Positions 1-9,970 of a stretch of DNA of 53,103 bases are shown piece by piece. The first letter of the stretch is position 1, and each line of letters starts with the position of its first letter. This stretch comes from Streptococcus vicugnae (GTDB taxonomy: Bacteria; Bacillota; Bacilli; Lactobacillales; Streptococcaceae), in the NCBI RefSeq assembly GCF_016461705.1, contig NZ_JAEMHW010000007.1, forward strand, positions 1-53,103, given 5' to 3'. Below the pieces are notes generated by a model. That model saw only the letters and a list, made by a program, of their open reading frames with translations, made no database searches and was not told where the DNA came from. The position numbers were made by a program, and so were the translations under genes.

Positions 1-548
1 TTGATGTGACTGGTACGGGGATTATGGCTTATGTTGAAATTCCTAAGTTGAATACGACTTTGCCGATTTACCATGGTACGGACGATAGTGTCTTGCAGGT
101 GGCTATTGGGCATATCCCAGGGACATCACTTCCTGTGGGTGGTAAGGGAACGCACGCTGTGATTTCAGGTCACCGTGGCTTGCCGTCTGCAAAGTTGTTT
201 ACGGATATTGACCGCTTGGTTGAGGGCGATACGTTTATCATTCAGGTTTTGGACGAGACCTTGACTTATGAAGTGGACCAAATTTTGACGGTAACGCCAG
301 ATGACGTGTCGGCGTTAGCAGTCGACCCCAATCAAGACTATGTGACTTTGGTGACTTGTACGCCGTATGGAGTCAATACTCACCGCCTTTTGGTACGCGG
401 TCATCGTATCGCTAATCAGGAAAATGCTGCGCGTGTGACATCTGAAGCCAGTCAGGTGAAACCATTGATGGTTGCGCCATTCCTTGGAATATTTATTTTA
501 ATCGTGCTTTTATTGGTAGTAAATGTTTACCGCAGATTACGACATTAA
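1..548 (+). CDS. class C (pilus) sortase, 3' part
   Basis: C-terminal part of a membrane-anchored class C sortase, the transpeptidase that polymerises pilins. The frame is open through the left window edge, so the true start lies outside. Visible are the family's GTGIMAYVEIPKL entry strand, the catalytic His in ISGHRG, the catalytic Cys in TLVTCTPYG and the Arg in HRLLVRG. These are followed by a C-terminal hydrophobic segment and a basic tail (YRRLRH), as usual in class C enzymes. It is probably the last gene of a pilus operon that begins outside the window, and a strong terminator follows. The pilus locus at the right end of the window is a separate one. Identity as a class C sortase is secure; which pilus it serves is not visible. 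Confidence 0.93.
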   Translation, partial: DVTGTGIMAYVEIPKLNTTLPIYHGTDDSVLQVAIGHIPGTSLPVGGKGTHAVISGHRGLPSAKLFTDIDRLVEGDTFIIQVLDETLTYEVDQILTVTPDDVSALAVDPNQDYVTLVTCTPYGVNTHRLLVRGHRIANQENAARVTSEASQVKPLMVAPFLGIFILIVLLLVVNVYRRLRH

Positions 549-556
549 TGCAAAAT

Positions 557-588
557 CAGCTGGACATTTTGTGTCCAGCTGCTTTTTT
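557..588 (+). terminator. Rho-independent terminator after the sortase
   Basis: Perfect 10-bp stem (557-566 with 572-581), 5-nt loop and a T run. It closes the sortase operon. Confidence 0.9.
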
Positions 589-837
589 GGTTGAAGAAAA
601 TTTTTGATGTTTGCTTTAATTTCCTTGCTTTTCAATTTTTAGCTCAAACTGTTTGAACGGCGGTAGGTACCGTTTTTGTGCTTGCTTTGCTCGCAAGTAT
701 TTCTGAAATTGAACAGCAACAGTCATTATTATTTCCTTAGTTATTGTGGGTGGTAGGGCTGACAGTTCGGCAGGAAATCCAAGGCATTTCAAAGTTTTTA
801 AGATGTGGGAGAGACTGCGTTTTTCTAGTTGAAAAGG
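589..837. other. intergenic stretch, no gene seen
   Basis: About 250 bp between the sortase terminator and the treR stop. I see no ORF with a ribosome binding site, no RNA gene and no convincing repeat. It may contain treR 3' UTR. Confidence 0.5.
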
Positions 838-1551
838 TTACTGTGGGTTTCGGGTTGCGAAGTCAACGAAGCGGAATTTTTCGAGTTTGTGTCTGCTTTC
901 GGTGAATTGGAATTGGTGTTTGTTGGCGAGGTAAACTTTTGATTTGACAGAGACGACATGGTGCTCAGCACCGATGTCAAGGAGTAGTTTATCACGGTCA
1001 TTGAGTTGGTCAATGGTGATTTCTTTTTGGGCATAAGCAATAATCAAGTGAAGTTGTTTTTCAAGATAGTAATAAATAGATTGCTCAGCTATTTCTCGTG
1101 TCATATCTGGCACGATTTTTTTATCTAGGTAATCAATATCAAGGACAGAAGCTGTGCCATCAACTACTCGTTGACGAATCACGCGCCAAACTAAACTATT
1201 CTTTTTAAAACCAGTCAGCGCAGCTAATTTTTCATCGACAATCAGTTTGTCAATTGAAATGACATTGGTTTTAGAATCAATGCCGTAATTATCGACGAGT
1301 TCTTTATAACTGGTCAATTGAGAAACTGGAAAATCAATGGTTTCATGTTTGATAACCTGTGAACCAGAGCCATGTATTTTTTGAATGAGGCCTGCTTCGG
1401 CTAACAATTTCAAGGCTTTTCGAATAGTATCGCGGCTCATTTGATAAGTTTGAGTGAGTTCGTTTTCAGTAGGGAGGAAATCTCCAGCCTGATAAACACC
1501 TGATGTAATATCTTGTTCAATTTTTTTAAAAACTTGTTCGTATTTTTTCAT
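838..1551 (-). CDS. treR: trehalose operon repressor, GntR family with UTRA domain
   Basis: Transcription factor expected to repress the adjacent trehalose genes and to be released by trehalose-6-phosphate. Residues 1-70 are a winged helix of GntR type (PTENELTQTYQMSRDTIRKALKLLAEAGLI). The rest, to residue 237, is a UTRA effector domain with the typical VWRVIRQRVVDGTASVLDIDYLD strands. Length is normal for TreR/HutC-like regulators. It is divergent from treP, and the gap of about 195 bp holds both promoters, a cre site and repeated ACAACTTG motifs that are the likely operators. Assignment to TreR rests on domain type and on the treP/treC neighbours. Confidence 0.9.
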   Translation of the reverse strand: MKKYEQVFKKIEQDITSGVYQAGDFLPTENELTQTYQMSRDTIRKALKLLAEAGLIQKIHGSGSQVIKHETIDFPVSQLTSYKELVDNYGIDSKTNVISIDKLIVDEKLAALTGFKKNSLVWRVIRQRVVDGTASVLDIDYLDKKIVPDMTREIAEQSIYYYLEKQLHLIIAYAQKEITIDQLNDRDKLLLDIGAEHHVVSVKSKVYLANKHQFQFTESRHKLEKFRFVDFATRNPQ

Positions 1552-1581
1552 GATATTTTTTGAAAATCTCTGTAATTTTTA

Positions 1582-1654
1582 AAGTTGTTTTTAAAATACC
1601 ATACAACTTGAGAAAATTCAAGAAAATTTAGGGGGATTTTATACAAACAACTTG
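1582..1654. promoter_or_regulatory. candidate TreR operator repeats
   Basis: AAGTTGT (1582-1588) and ACAACTT (1603-1609) form an inverted repeat. A second copy ACAACTTG lies at 1647-1654, running into the treP -35 box. Position relative to both divergent promoters suggests operators for the GntR/UTRA regulator. The actual footprint is unknown. Confidence 0.5.
1593..1621 (-). promoter_or_regulatory. candidate treR promoter
   Basis: On the minus strand TTGAAT (1616-1621), 17 bp, TATTTT (1593-1598). The spacer contains one arm (1603-1609) of the inverted repeat AAGTTGT/ACAACTT, so TreR binding there would be autoregulatory. This is inferred from sequence only. Confidence 0.5.
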
Positions 1655-1680
1655 CCTACAAAATAGAAACCGATTACAAT
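1652..1680 (+). promoter_or_regulatory. trePC promoter
   Basis: TTGCCT (1652-1657), 17-bp spacer, TACAAT (1675-1680). It is overlapped by the operator-like repeat at the -35 box and by a cre site across the spacer and -10 box. Confidence 0.75.
1665..1678 (+). promoter_or_regulatory. cre site (CcpA) in the trePC promoter
   Basis: AGAAACCGATTACA matches the catabolite-responsive element TGWAANCGNTNWCA at 13 of 14 positions (only the first base differs). It overlaps the -10 region, a position typical for CcpA repression of a sugar PTS operon when glucose is present. Confidence 0.7.
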
Positions 1681-1719
1681 GTTTGGTGTAAATAAAGCTA
1701 GCGACTATTTATAGATTAA

Positions 1720-3723
<2,004 letters not shown>

Positions 3724-3734
3724 AGGAGTAAAAA

Positions 3735-5387
3735 GTGACATTTGATAAAAGAAAAGTTGTTTATCAGATTTATCCAAAATCTTATAAAGACACAACTGGA
3801 AATGGTGTTGGTGATTTACGAGGTATTATTGAAAAATTACCCTATTTGGAAGAATTAGGTGTTGATATCATCTGGCTCAACCCCTTCTACCCAAGTCCTC
3901 AACGTGATAATGGATATGATATCTCGGATTACACAGCTATCAACCCTTTATTTGGAAGTATGGCTGATTTTGAAGAATTGGTTCAAGCAGCTAAGGAGCA
4001 TGGTATCGAGTTGATGCTTGATATGGTTTTAAATCACTGTTCAACCGAGCATGAGTGGTTCCAAAAAGCCTTAGCGGGCGATAAGTATTATCAAGATTTC
4101 TTTATTTTACGTGATCAGCCAACGAACTGGGTGTCAAAATTTGGCGGAAATGCTTGGGCGCCATTTGGAGATACGGGAAAATATTATTTACACCTTTTTG
4201 ATATCAGTCAAGCTGATTTGAATTGGCGTAATCCACATGTTCGTAAAGAGTTATTCAAAGTAGTTAACTTCTGGCGTTCTAAGGGAGTTAAGGGATTTCG
4301 TTTTGATGTGATTAATTTAATCGGAAAAGACGAAGAACTCAAGGATAATGATGCCTTTGATGGCAAACCCGAATACACAGATCGTCCGATTGCTCATGAC
4401 TATCTTAAAGAGTTAAATCAAGCAACATATGGTCAAGATGAAGATGGCATGACAGTTGGTGAGATGAGTTTCACAGACATTCCAAATTGCATTCAGTACA
4501 GCCATCCAGACAGTCATGAGTTGGATATGGTTTTCAATTTTCATCATCTTAAAGTTGATTATGAAAACGGCCAAAAATGGACCCTAAAACCCTTTGATTT
4601 TGAGGAATTAAAACACCTCTTTCATACTTGGGGTCAAGAGATGAGTGAGGCAAATGGCTGGTCAGCTCTCTTTTGGAACAATCACGACCAACCACGCGCC
4701 CTTAATCGCTTTGTGGATATCAAAAAATTCCGCAAGGAAGGAGCAACTATGCTTGCAGCAGCCATTCATTTATCGCGTGGCACACCATACATCTACATGG
4801 GTGAGGAAATTGGCATGCTTGACCCTGATTATGACACGATGTCTGATTATGTTGATGTTGAATCTTTGAATGCCTATCAAGAACTGCTAACATCAGGTAA
4901 GACAGAAGCGGAAGCCTTTGCCATTATTCAAGCAAAATCACGTGATAACAGTCGAATCCCAATGCAATGGAATGGCTCAGAAAATGCCGGCTTTTCAAAG
5001 GGGACACCATGGTTAAAAGTCGGTAAAACTTACCGTGAAATTAATGTTGAAAATGAAAAAAGCGGACCAATCTTCACTTTCTATCAACAATTGATTAGAC
5101 TGCGAAAAGCCATGCCAATCATTGCTGAAGGAAGTTATCAGTCAGCTTATCAAGATCATCCTAATGTTTATGCTTTTGAACGTCATTTGGGTGATGAGGG
5201 ATTATTAGTTTTAAATAACTTTTTTGCTAAAGAGATTGATATTGATTTGCCAGAATCTTACCAATCTGGGAAAATTCTGCTTAGTAATTACCCAGAAATG
5301 GCACTCTCAGAAAAAATCACTTTAAAACCTTATCAAACTCTAGCGATTTATCAAGAAAAATCAGATAGCAAAGATAATTGCCAGTAA
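3735..5387 (+). CDS. treC: trehalose-6-phosphate hydrolase (GH13)
   Basis: Cytoplasmic alpha-phosphotrehalase that splits trehalose-6-phosphate into glucose and glucose-6-phosphate, the step after TreP. The 550 residues show a full GH13 barrel: entry motif QIYPKSYKDTTGNGVGD, the conserved Asp/His of region I (DMVLNHCS), nucleophile Asp191 (GFRFDVI), acid/base Glu243 (VGEMSF) and the third carboxylate Asp318 (WNNHDQPR). Length is normal for TreC. The start is GTG at 3735, chosen because AAAGGAG lies just upstream and the conserved N-terminus follows at once. The 3' end overlaps the convergent gene at 5361 by 27 bp. Confidence 0.95.
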   Translation: MTFDKRKVVYQIYPKSYKDTTGNGVGDLRGIIEKLPYLEELGVDIIWLNPFYPSPQRDNGYDISDYTAINPLFGSMADFEELVQAAKEHGIELMLDMVLNHCSTEHEWFQKALAGDKYYQDFFILRDQPTNWVSKFGGNAWAPFGDTGKYYLHLFDISQADLNWRNPHVRKELFKVVNFWRSKGVKGFRFDVINLIGKDEELKDNDAFDGKPEYTDRPIAHDYLKELNQATYGQDEDGMTVGEMSFTDIPNCIQYSHPDSHELDMVFNFHHLKVDYENGQKWTLKPFDFEELKHLFHTWGQEMSEANGWSALFWNNHDQPRALNRFVDIKKFRKEGATMLAAAIHLSRGTPYIYMGEEIGMLDPDYDTMSDYVDVESLNAYQELLTSGKTEAEAFAIIQAKSRDNSRIPMQWNGSENAGFSKGTPWLKVGKTYREINVENEKSGPIFTFYQQLIRLRKAMPIIAEGSYQSAYQDHPNVYAFERHLGDEGLLVLNNFFAKEIDIDLPESYQSGKILLSNYPEMALSEKITLKPYQTLAIYQEKSDSKDNCQ

Positions 5388-5687
5388 ACTAGCGATAATG
5401 ATGATAATAGCAAGAGCGATAATAAATTTGCCTGCTACACTTTTAGGATTGATGGATGCACCAAGTGTTCTTAAGCGCGTGATGTCATCTGTGTTGGAAA
5501 TTTTTTCACACTCATACCGATACCCAGCAATAATCATACCAAGAATAGTAAGGCAAATACCACATAAGATGATTTTTAGACCAAAAGGTGATAAAACTTT
5601 CCTGAGTACCGCAACAATCAGAAAGAGAAAAATAAATAACACTAAAAAAATGAGAACAGGTCCTCTTTTATTCTGATTTGTTTTCAT
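5361..5687 (-). CDS. small membrane protein, unknown function
   Basis: A 108-residue protein beginning MKTNQNKRG. I place the start at 5687 because GGAGAGG lies just upstream; a longer frame to 5705 would run through that ribosome binding site. There are hydrophobic segments near residues 10-30 and 35-55, a soluble stretch with YECEKISNTDDITRLRTLG, and a third very hydrophobic segment rich in Ile/Ala at the C-terminus. I do not recognise a family. It converges on treC with a 27-bp tail overlap, which could give antisense interference between the two mRNAs. Confidence 0.7.
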   Translation of the reverse strand: MKTNQNKRGPVLIFLVLFIFLFLIVAVLRKVLSPFGLKIILCGICLTILGMIIAGYRYECEKISNTDDITRLRTLGASINPKSVAGKFIIALAIIIIIASLLAIIFAI

Positions 5688-5748
5688 AAAACCTCTCCAA
5701 AACAATCTTTTTCCTCATTGTAGCACTTTTTAGTTTAGACAGTAGAAA

Positions 5749-5785
5749 AAAACACTTTAGCAAAATGCTAAAGTGTTTTCTGTAT
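5749..5785. terminator. bidirectional terminator, ancestral rpmG terminator
   Basis: Perfect 14-bp stem (5749-5762 with 5766-5779), 3-nt loop, and A/T tails on both sides. On the minus strand it lies about 10 bp beyond the left att repeat. Before insertion of the element it would have been the native terminator of rpmF-rpmG. Confidence 0.85.
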
Positions 5786-5790
5786 TCAAT

Positions 5791-5810
5791 TATTTTACTT
5801 CAGTAAAGAT
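5791..5810. repeat. left attachment site
   Basis: TATTTTACTTCAGTAAAGAT, identical to 17342-17361. It is a duplicate of the last codons of rpmG (minus strand FTEVK plus part of the stop). Confidence 0.9.
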
Positions 5811-5890
5811 AAAGCAATCTATTTTTAACCCTAGAATAAATGTTGATGTATCAATATTTATAGAGATATTTACCTTTCGGATAAAGGAAA

Positions 5891-5912
5891 GGCAGAGAAA
5901 AAGGTAGAGATT
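5891..5912. repeat. inner direct repeat, left copy (candidate integrase arm site)
   Basis: A 22-bp sequence with an internal near-duplication of GGTAGAG at a 12-bp step. It recurs at 17227-17248 with one mismatch. Lying just inside both att repeats, it is a likely arm-type binding site for the integrase. Confidence 0.6.
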
Positions 5913-5917
5913 ATATA

Positions 5918-7183
5918 TCAACTTGTTAACTCTGCTATTTTGTTTAAATATAAATCAACAGCTTCATATTTTTTATGAGGGGCAAGTTCTGCATATAAGT
6001 CCATAGTTGTCGAAATTGATTTATGTCCCATTCTTTCTTGTAGCTCTTTCCAATTCGCCCCTGCATTGAGCATAAGCGAAGCATGAGTGTGACGAAATAA
6101 GTGAAAGCCATAATCCGGTAAACCTAGTTCAGTTAGGCGTTTTTTTAATGTGGCTCGTTCATTTCTATCACACATATAATTTCCATAGATTGTGGGAAAA
6201 ATCAAATCTGATTTTGGAAGCCCATGTTGCTCAAAATAAGTATTCATTTCATCATGAAATTCTTTTAGGTGCATTAAAGTTGGAAGTGGCACAGGAGTTC
6301 TACGATAACCAGAATCTGTTTTTGGAGTCATTTTACAAATAACTTTTCCCTTTATTCCTAATTTTTTATTAGCATTTTTCCATATTAATGTTTTAGAGAC
6401 GATAATGTCATTTGTACTAAAGTCTAAATCCTGTATATCAAGAGCTAGAAGTTCATTAATACGTAGAGCAGAAGCTAATAATGTATCGCAAATAATTATA
6501 AAACGTCGATTAGCTCTCGTATTAGGTAAGGTTTTAAGATAGTTTATCCATTTAGTTAGTTCTTTATCATGTAGAACCATGATACGTTTTTTATTCGCCT
6601 TAGGCTTTGGTGGAATAGTGATGGTTTTTGCTGGATTTGTAGTTAATCCAAAATGTGTTATTCCAAAATCAAAAATATCACTTAGTTTATGGATAATTGC
6701 ACCATATTCTTTGGAGCTTCCTTTTGGTGCGCGCTTGTTTCCTTTAGCGATAGATTGCTGTGACTTTATAGCAAGTTCATTTACCCACAATTGAATATCA
6801 GTAGATTCAATTTTATCAGGTTTATAGTCGCCAAATTGTGGATTGATATAAGTATCAATATAACCTTTTACACGGTTAACTGTATTTTGAGATGATACCC
6901 AAGTTTGAAAGTTACTAAACCAAATATCAACTAGGTCACTAAAACGATTAATTACTACGACTTTTTGCTTAGTATTAGCATTTTTTTCAAAATTAAGTTT
7001 AGCTTGGAGTAACTTTCTATCAAGTGCTTTTAAAGTCTTGGCAGTAATAGTAGTTGTAACTTGCTTTCCAGTTTTATTATCTATTCCTAAATAAGCACCT
7101 TTAAGTGAGTAGGAAATGTCACCATTATTTTTTATCTTTTTAATAATTTTTTTGTTGTGATGTTCAATTATTTCAGTTTTCAT
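5918..7183 (-). CDS. int: tyrosine-recombinase integrase
   Basis: Site-specific recombinase that inserts and excises the element at rpmG. The order is an N-terminal AP2/arm-binding-like domain (SYSLKGAYLGIDNKTGKQ), a SAM-like core-binding domain, and a catalytic domain with the family residues Arg (SALRINELLALD), His-x-x-Arg (HLFRHTHASLML) and Tyr (STTMDLYAEL). At 421 aa it is the usual size for Tn916-type integrases. The start is ATG at 7183, preceded by AAAGGG; an upstream GTG at 7210 has no ribosome binding site. It lies about 110 bp from the left att site and downstream of the small HTH gene. Confidence 0.94.
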   Translation of the reverse strand: MKTEIIEHHNKKIIKKIKNNGDISYSLKGAYLGIDNKTGKQVTTTITAKTLKALDRKLLQAKLNFEKNANTKQKVVVINRFSDLVDIWFSNFQTWVSSQNTVNRVKGYIDTYINPQFGDYKPDKIESTDIQLWVNELAIKSQQSIAKGNKRAPKGSSKEYGAIIHKLSDIFDFGITHFGLTTNPAKTITIPPKPKANKKRIMVLHDKELTKWINYLKTLPNTRANRRFIIICDTLLASALRINELLALDIQDLDFSTNDIIVSKTLIWKNANKKLGIKGKVICKMTPKTDSGYRRTPVPLPTLMHLKEFHDEMNTYFEQHGLPKSDLIFPTIYGNYMCDRNERATLKKRLTELGLPDYGFHLFRHTHASLMLNAGANWKELQERMGHKSISTTMDLYAELAPHKKYEAVDLYLNKIAELTS

Positions 7184-7275
7184 AATAGCCCTTTCGTATC
7201 GGATAATCACGAATGAGGCTAAAAATAGACTTTCTCCCTTTCCTTTTAGGATAAGTCTATTTTAGCATATTTTAA

Positions 7276-7536
7276 TTAATGAGTTAAGAATTGTAAAACA
7301 CTACTTAATTGATAGTAAACTGTCCGAGTTCCTTCAATGGGAGGTTCTAAACGTTGTAAGCCTTTATTCTCCCATGTTTTAAGAGTGTTAGGCGAAATAT
7401 GCAATTGTTTTAATAGCTCTTTTTGAGTGATAATGTCTAATTTTGGAGAGTTGCTATTATATTGTGTTGTAACTTCTAGAAGTACATTTAATAGTTCTTC
7501 AATTTTCTGTAATTTTACTAGTTCTAATCCACTCAA
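7276..7536 (-). CDS. small helix-turn-helix protein, candidate excisionase
   Basis: An 86-residue protein with a MerR/excisionase-like helix-turn-helix (TQKELLKQLHISPNTLKTWENKGLQRLEPP, about residues 38-68). A leucine-rich N-terminal helix precedes it. Position directly upstream of the integrase, in the same direction and with a size typical of Xis proteins, suggests a recombination directionality factor. It might instead be a transcription factor. The start is a TTG at 7536 with AAAGGA upstream; there is no ATG near the N-terminus. Confidence 0.72.
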   Translation of the reverse strand: MSGLELVKLQKIEELLNVLLEVTTQYNSNSPKLDIITQKELLKQLHISPNTLKTWENKGLQRLEPPIEGTRTVYYQLSSVLQFLTH

Positions 7537-7605
7537 CTGTGATTATCCTTTCTCTTTTTATAGTTTCATGTTATAATATTAGTAGTTATTTTTATGTAAG
7601 GCGAT

Positions 7606-8640
7606 TTACTTTTCGGGTAAGTCGTCTTTTTTAATCCCCCAATTATCAGAATTATGCTGTTCACGGATATACTGTTCAATCTCCTTTTCGTCCAGTTCTG
7701 ATATTTTCTCCATGCCTATTTTTAATAAGTTTTGGATAAACGTTTCAGCTTTCTCTTGGCTATAAGCTTCATATTTGGCGATATAAAGTTTAGCTAATGT
7801 TTTTGAGACTTGCTTTTCTGTCCAAACCTCTGACTGTTTTAAGGTCGGTTTATCCCTTTTGATACTCAAAATAGTTTTTTTCTCTGTTTGAACATACTCT
7901 TGCCACCACTTAACATTTTTTCTTCGGCGCTTATTCTTATCTTTAGCATTAGGGGTCACAAAGCGATAATGTCCATTAATAGCCTCAAAGTAAATGGCAA
8001 CTAAGGGCTTTCTTGACTGAATTTGAGTTGCTATAATATTAGCTTTTTCTTGCCAACATCTTAGTTCAGCTCTAATCCATGTTTCTTTATCTGTGATAAT
8101 TTTCCCTTTACCAATTTGTTCCATAAGTTTATTGTAAACACACCATTGTTGATTTCCGCGAGCCCCAATAACAACAGTTTCACCGACACGTTCTCCCGTC
8201 TCTAATTCACCTTTTTCATAATAATCATAATGTCGTGCTCTAGTTACACATAATTTTCGACGACAATAATCATAAATGGTAGGAATAGATAAGCTATCAT
8301 CATAAATATCATTAGCAATATCAATTCTGGTGAAATTTACTTGATACTGGTATAACCGATTGACTAAGGTAACCCAATTATTTTCATTGCCATTGAGGAA
8401 TTCTTCATATTGTCGGCAACCTTGACCTTTTAGCTCTACATAAACCCCCATATTGCTTAGCTTTTGATTAAAATAAACCTTAATTTCAGAGCAGGCATAA
8501 TGAAATTGGTATTTATTATGCCCCCAAGGAAGAAGAGCGAAGTTTTCAAGGGGCATTAATAAAATATCTTTTAATACTTTCTCTGGTGAAGTTTCTTTAA
8601 CCGTGACAGCGAAATAATCAATTTTTACGCTATTTTGCAT
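7606..8640 (-). CDS. Rep_trans-type replication initiator / relaxase-like protein
   Basis: Nicking initiator of the Rep_trans family, which replicates excised elements by a rolling circle and in MobT-type elements also starts transfer. Recognisable are IDYFAVTV at the N-terminus, the FTRIDIANDIYDD metal-site strand, and QWCVYNKLMEQ with the likely catalytic Tyr. A Lys/Arg-rich stretch (KDKNKRRRKNVKWW) and a charged C-terminal tail follow. The start at 8640 (344 aa) is preferred because it follows the upstream stop by 4 bp with a weak GGA site; a start at 8667 is possible. Together with the structured region at 9059-9344 it forms the replication or mobilization core. Confidence 0.82.
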   Translation of the reverse strand: MQNSVKIDYFAVTVKETSPEKVLKDILLMPLENFALLPWGHNKYQFHYACSEIKVYFNQKLSNMGVYVELKGQGCRQYEEFLNGNENNWVTLVNRLYQYQVNFTRIDIANDIYDDSLSIPTIYDYCRRKLCVTRARHYDYYEKGELETGERVGETVVIGARGNQQWCVYNKLMEQIGKGKIITDKETWIRAELRCWQEKANIIATQIQSRKPLVAIYFEAINGHYRFVTPNAKDKNKRRRKNVKWWQEYVQTEKKTILSIKRDKPTLKQSEVWTEKQVSKTLAKLYIAKYEAYSQEKAETFIQNLLKIGMEKISELDEKEIEQYIREQHNSDNWGIKKDDLPEK

Positions 8641-8644
8641 GCTA

Positions 8645-9058
8645 TTATCCAAGAACTTTAAGGTCATCTGTGACTAATTTCACTCCAGACCAACTACTTC
8701 TTGACATGTTCCATAGCAATCGAACTTGTGGGTTAATGAGTTCAACGGTTTTATCTAATAAACCGTCATTTTCAGCTAATTTTGTCATTTTATCTAAATT
8801 GTCATAAATTTCAAGTGTCACCGCTTTTAAGTCTTCAATGGCAATGTTCATCTCTTTTAGAACTTTTACTTTGTCTGCATCTTGCACGTTACAAACAATC
8901 TTAGTGATTTCATCACTTTTGACTTTTTCACCATTAACTTCATAATACTTATAGACTATACGAGCATTAAGAATAACGACTTTTTTAGGAAGGTTAAACT
9001 GGGCTTTATCCAAGTTCAATTCTCCAATTTTAAACGTCGTATCTGTTAAATTTAACAT
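8645..9058 (-). CDS. element-encoded accessory protein, unknown function
   Basis: A 137-residue protein immediately upstream of rep, with a good GGAGA ribosome binding site 8 nt before its ATG. The fold looks alpha/beta: an N-terminal strand-rich part (KVVILNARIVYKYYEVNGEKV) followed by helices (KVKVLKEMNIAIEDLKAVTLEIYDNL). There are no cysteines suggesting metal binding, no membrane segment and no signal peptide. Coupling to rep suggests a helper in replication or mobilization, such as a single-strand DNA or origin-binding partner. This is context only; I do not recognise the family. Confidence 0.75.
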   Translation of the reverse strand: MLNLTDTTFKIGELNLDKAQFNLPKKVVILNARIVYKYYEVNGEKVKSDEITKIVCNVQDADKVKVLKEMNIAIEDLKAVTLEIYDNLDKMTKLAENDGLLDKTVELINPQVRLLWNMSRSSWSGVKLVTDDLKVLG

Positions 9059-9344
9059 AGAATGTCTCCTTTTTATTCTTAAAATAATTATAGTGTTTTT
9101 TTAAAACGTACATAGAATTGGTATTAATTCTTACGCCCTCAAAGGTTTTTAGCAATTAGTTCTACTAATTGCCTTCAACCCCCAATGTATCAAGGGTTTA
9201 ACCCTACTTTCGTGTACGTTTGTACCCCCTATTAGTAATTGGGGTACTAATGTAGGGGAAGTTTCGCCCGTCCAAGCACGACACGCCATTATGGGCTACC
9301 GTGTTTCCCCACACTCGCCCATGGCGTTATGCTTCTAACCGTGC
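9059..9344. other. origin-like structured region (candidate oriT / double-strand origin)
   Basis: A 286-bp gene-free stretch between two element genes, with several inverted repeats. GTACCCC (9222-9228) and GGGGTAC (9241-9247) enclose a 12-nt loop. An alternative, mutually exclusive fold pairs CCCCTATTAGTA (9226-9237) with TACTAAT..AGGGG (9245-9258). GCAATTAGT/ACTAATTGC lies upstream around 9160-9180. The CCCC-loop-GGGG shape resembles nic-site hairpins of Rep_trans/MobT systems such as ICEBs1. It is the natural target for the neighbouring initiator. Confidence 0.6.
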
Positions 9345-9788
9345 TCACTTCCCAAACAACTTTTTCTTCCTTGATTTCTCCAAATCTTCAATCTGTTCAC
9401 TTAACTGTTCCATACGAATAGCTAATGCTTGTTCCTGTTGTGTTAAGTCGGTTACTCTTTGACTTAATTTCTTTAGTTGAAACGTTAAGCGATTAATTTT
9501 TTGGCTAATGGATAAAGGGGAAGCTCTACTTGGGGCATAAGCTTTTAGGATTGCCTTATCAAGTCCAAGCCTTCCTTTGGTATCTGCAATTTGTTGGAGC
9601 TTTTCAATATCGTCAGCGGTAAAGAGGAAAACTTTGCTATAAGAACGTTTTCCTGTTCGTATCCTATCTTCTTGAAAGGTATGTCCTGTTAACTGTTCAA
9701 TCTTTAAACGCCATTTTTTCAGTGTAGAGACTGAATTCAAACCAGAGACCCGTTCAATCGTTTGGGCATAATTATAAGAATTTGCCAT
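9345..9788 (-). CDS. DNA-binding accessory protein with C-terminal coiled coil
   Basis: A 147-residue protein. Residues 1-80 look like a winged or MerR-like DNA-binding domain (YNYAQTIERVSGLNSVSTL... KVFLFTADDIEKLQQIAD). Residues about 93-140 form a clear coiled coil with heptad Leu/Ile (INRLTFQLKKLSQRVTDL..), ending in a Lys-rich tail. It is the first gene of the leftward operon, with AAGGAG before its ATG and the XRE operator array upstream. Context suggests a replication, copy-control or mobilization accessory. I cannot assign a named family. Confidence 0.75.
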   Translation of the reverse strand: MANSYNYAQTIERVSGLNSVSTLKKWRLKIEQLTGHTFQEDRIRTGKRSYSKVFLFTADDIEKLQQIADTKGRLGLDKAILKAYAPSRASPLSISQKINRLTFQLKKLSQRVTDLTQQEQALAIRMEQLSEQIEDLEKSRKKKLFGK

Positions 9789-9810
9789 TTTTCTCCTTTC
9801 TCAGCCTTTG

Positions 9811-9920
9811 ATATACGATATTATATACGTTTGATATAAAATTTTTTTGAGTTCTTAACTCGTTATTATCATATACTATTTCATATACGATGTCAAGCAT
9901 TTCCCTCAAAAAAATATACG
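9811..9920. promoter_or_regulatory. operator array between divergent element operons
   Basis: The motif ATATACG occurs four times (9811, 9823, 9883, 9914), with a variant ATATACT at 9871, in the gap between the leftward replication genes and the rightward XRE regulator. This is the expected arrangement for an immunity-type repressor controlling both directions. The array ends just upstream of a TATAAT box at 9940-9945. Confidence 0.6.
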
Positions 9921-9970
9921 AAATTATAACCTTTTGTGATATAATTAAGAAAAAAGTCAAGGAGAAAACG

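Noticed and set aside
589..837. Short open frame ending SAGNPRHFKVFKMWERLRFSS as a gene remnant
   Set aside because: No start site, no ribosome binding site and no family resemblance.
9413..9420. TACGAATA as a third CIN box
   Set aside because: It lies inside the coding region of the coiled-coil accessory gene, antisense to it, with no T-rich upstream stretch and no gene starting downstream.
9890..9970. Longer N-terminus of the XRE regulator
   Set aside because: This part contains the promoter and an operator copy. The ATG at 9971 has a clear ribosome binding site and starts directly before the helix-turn-helix domain.
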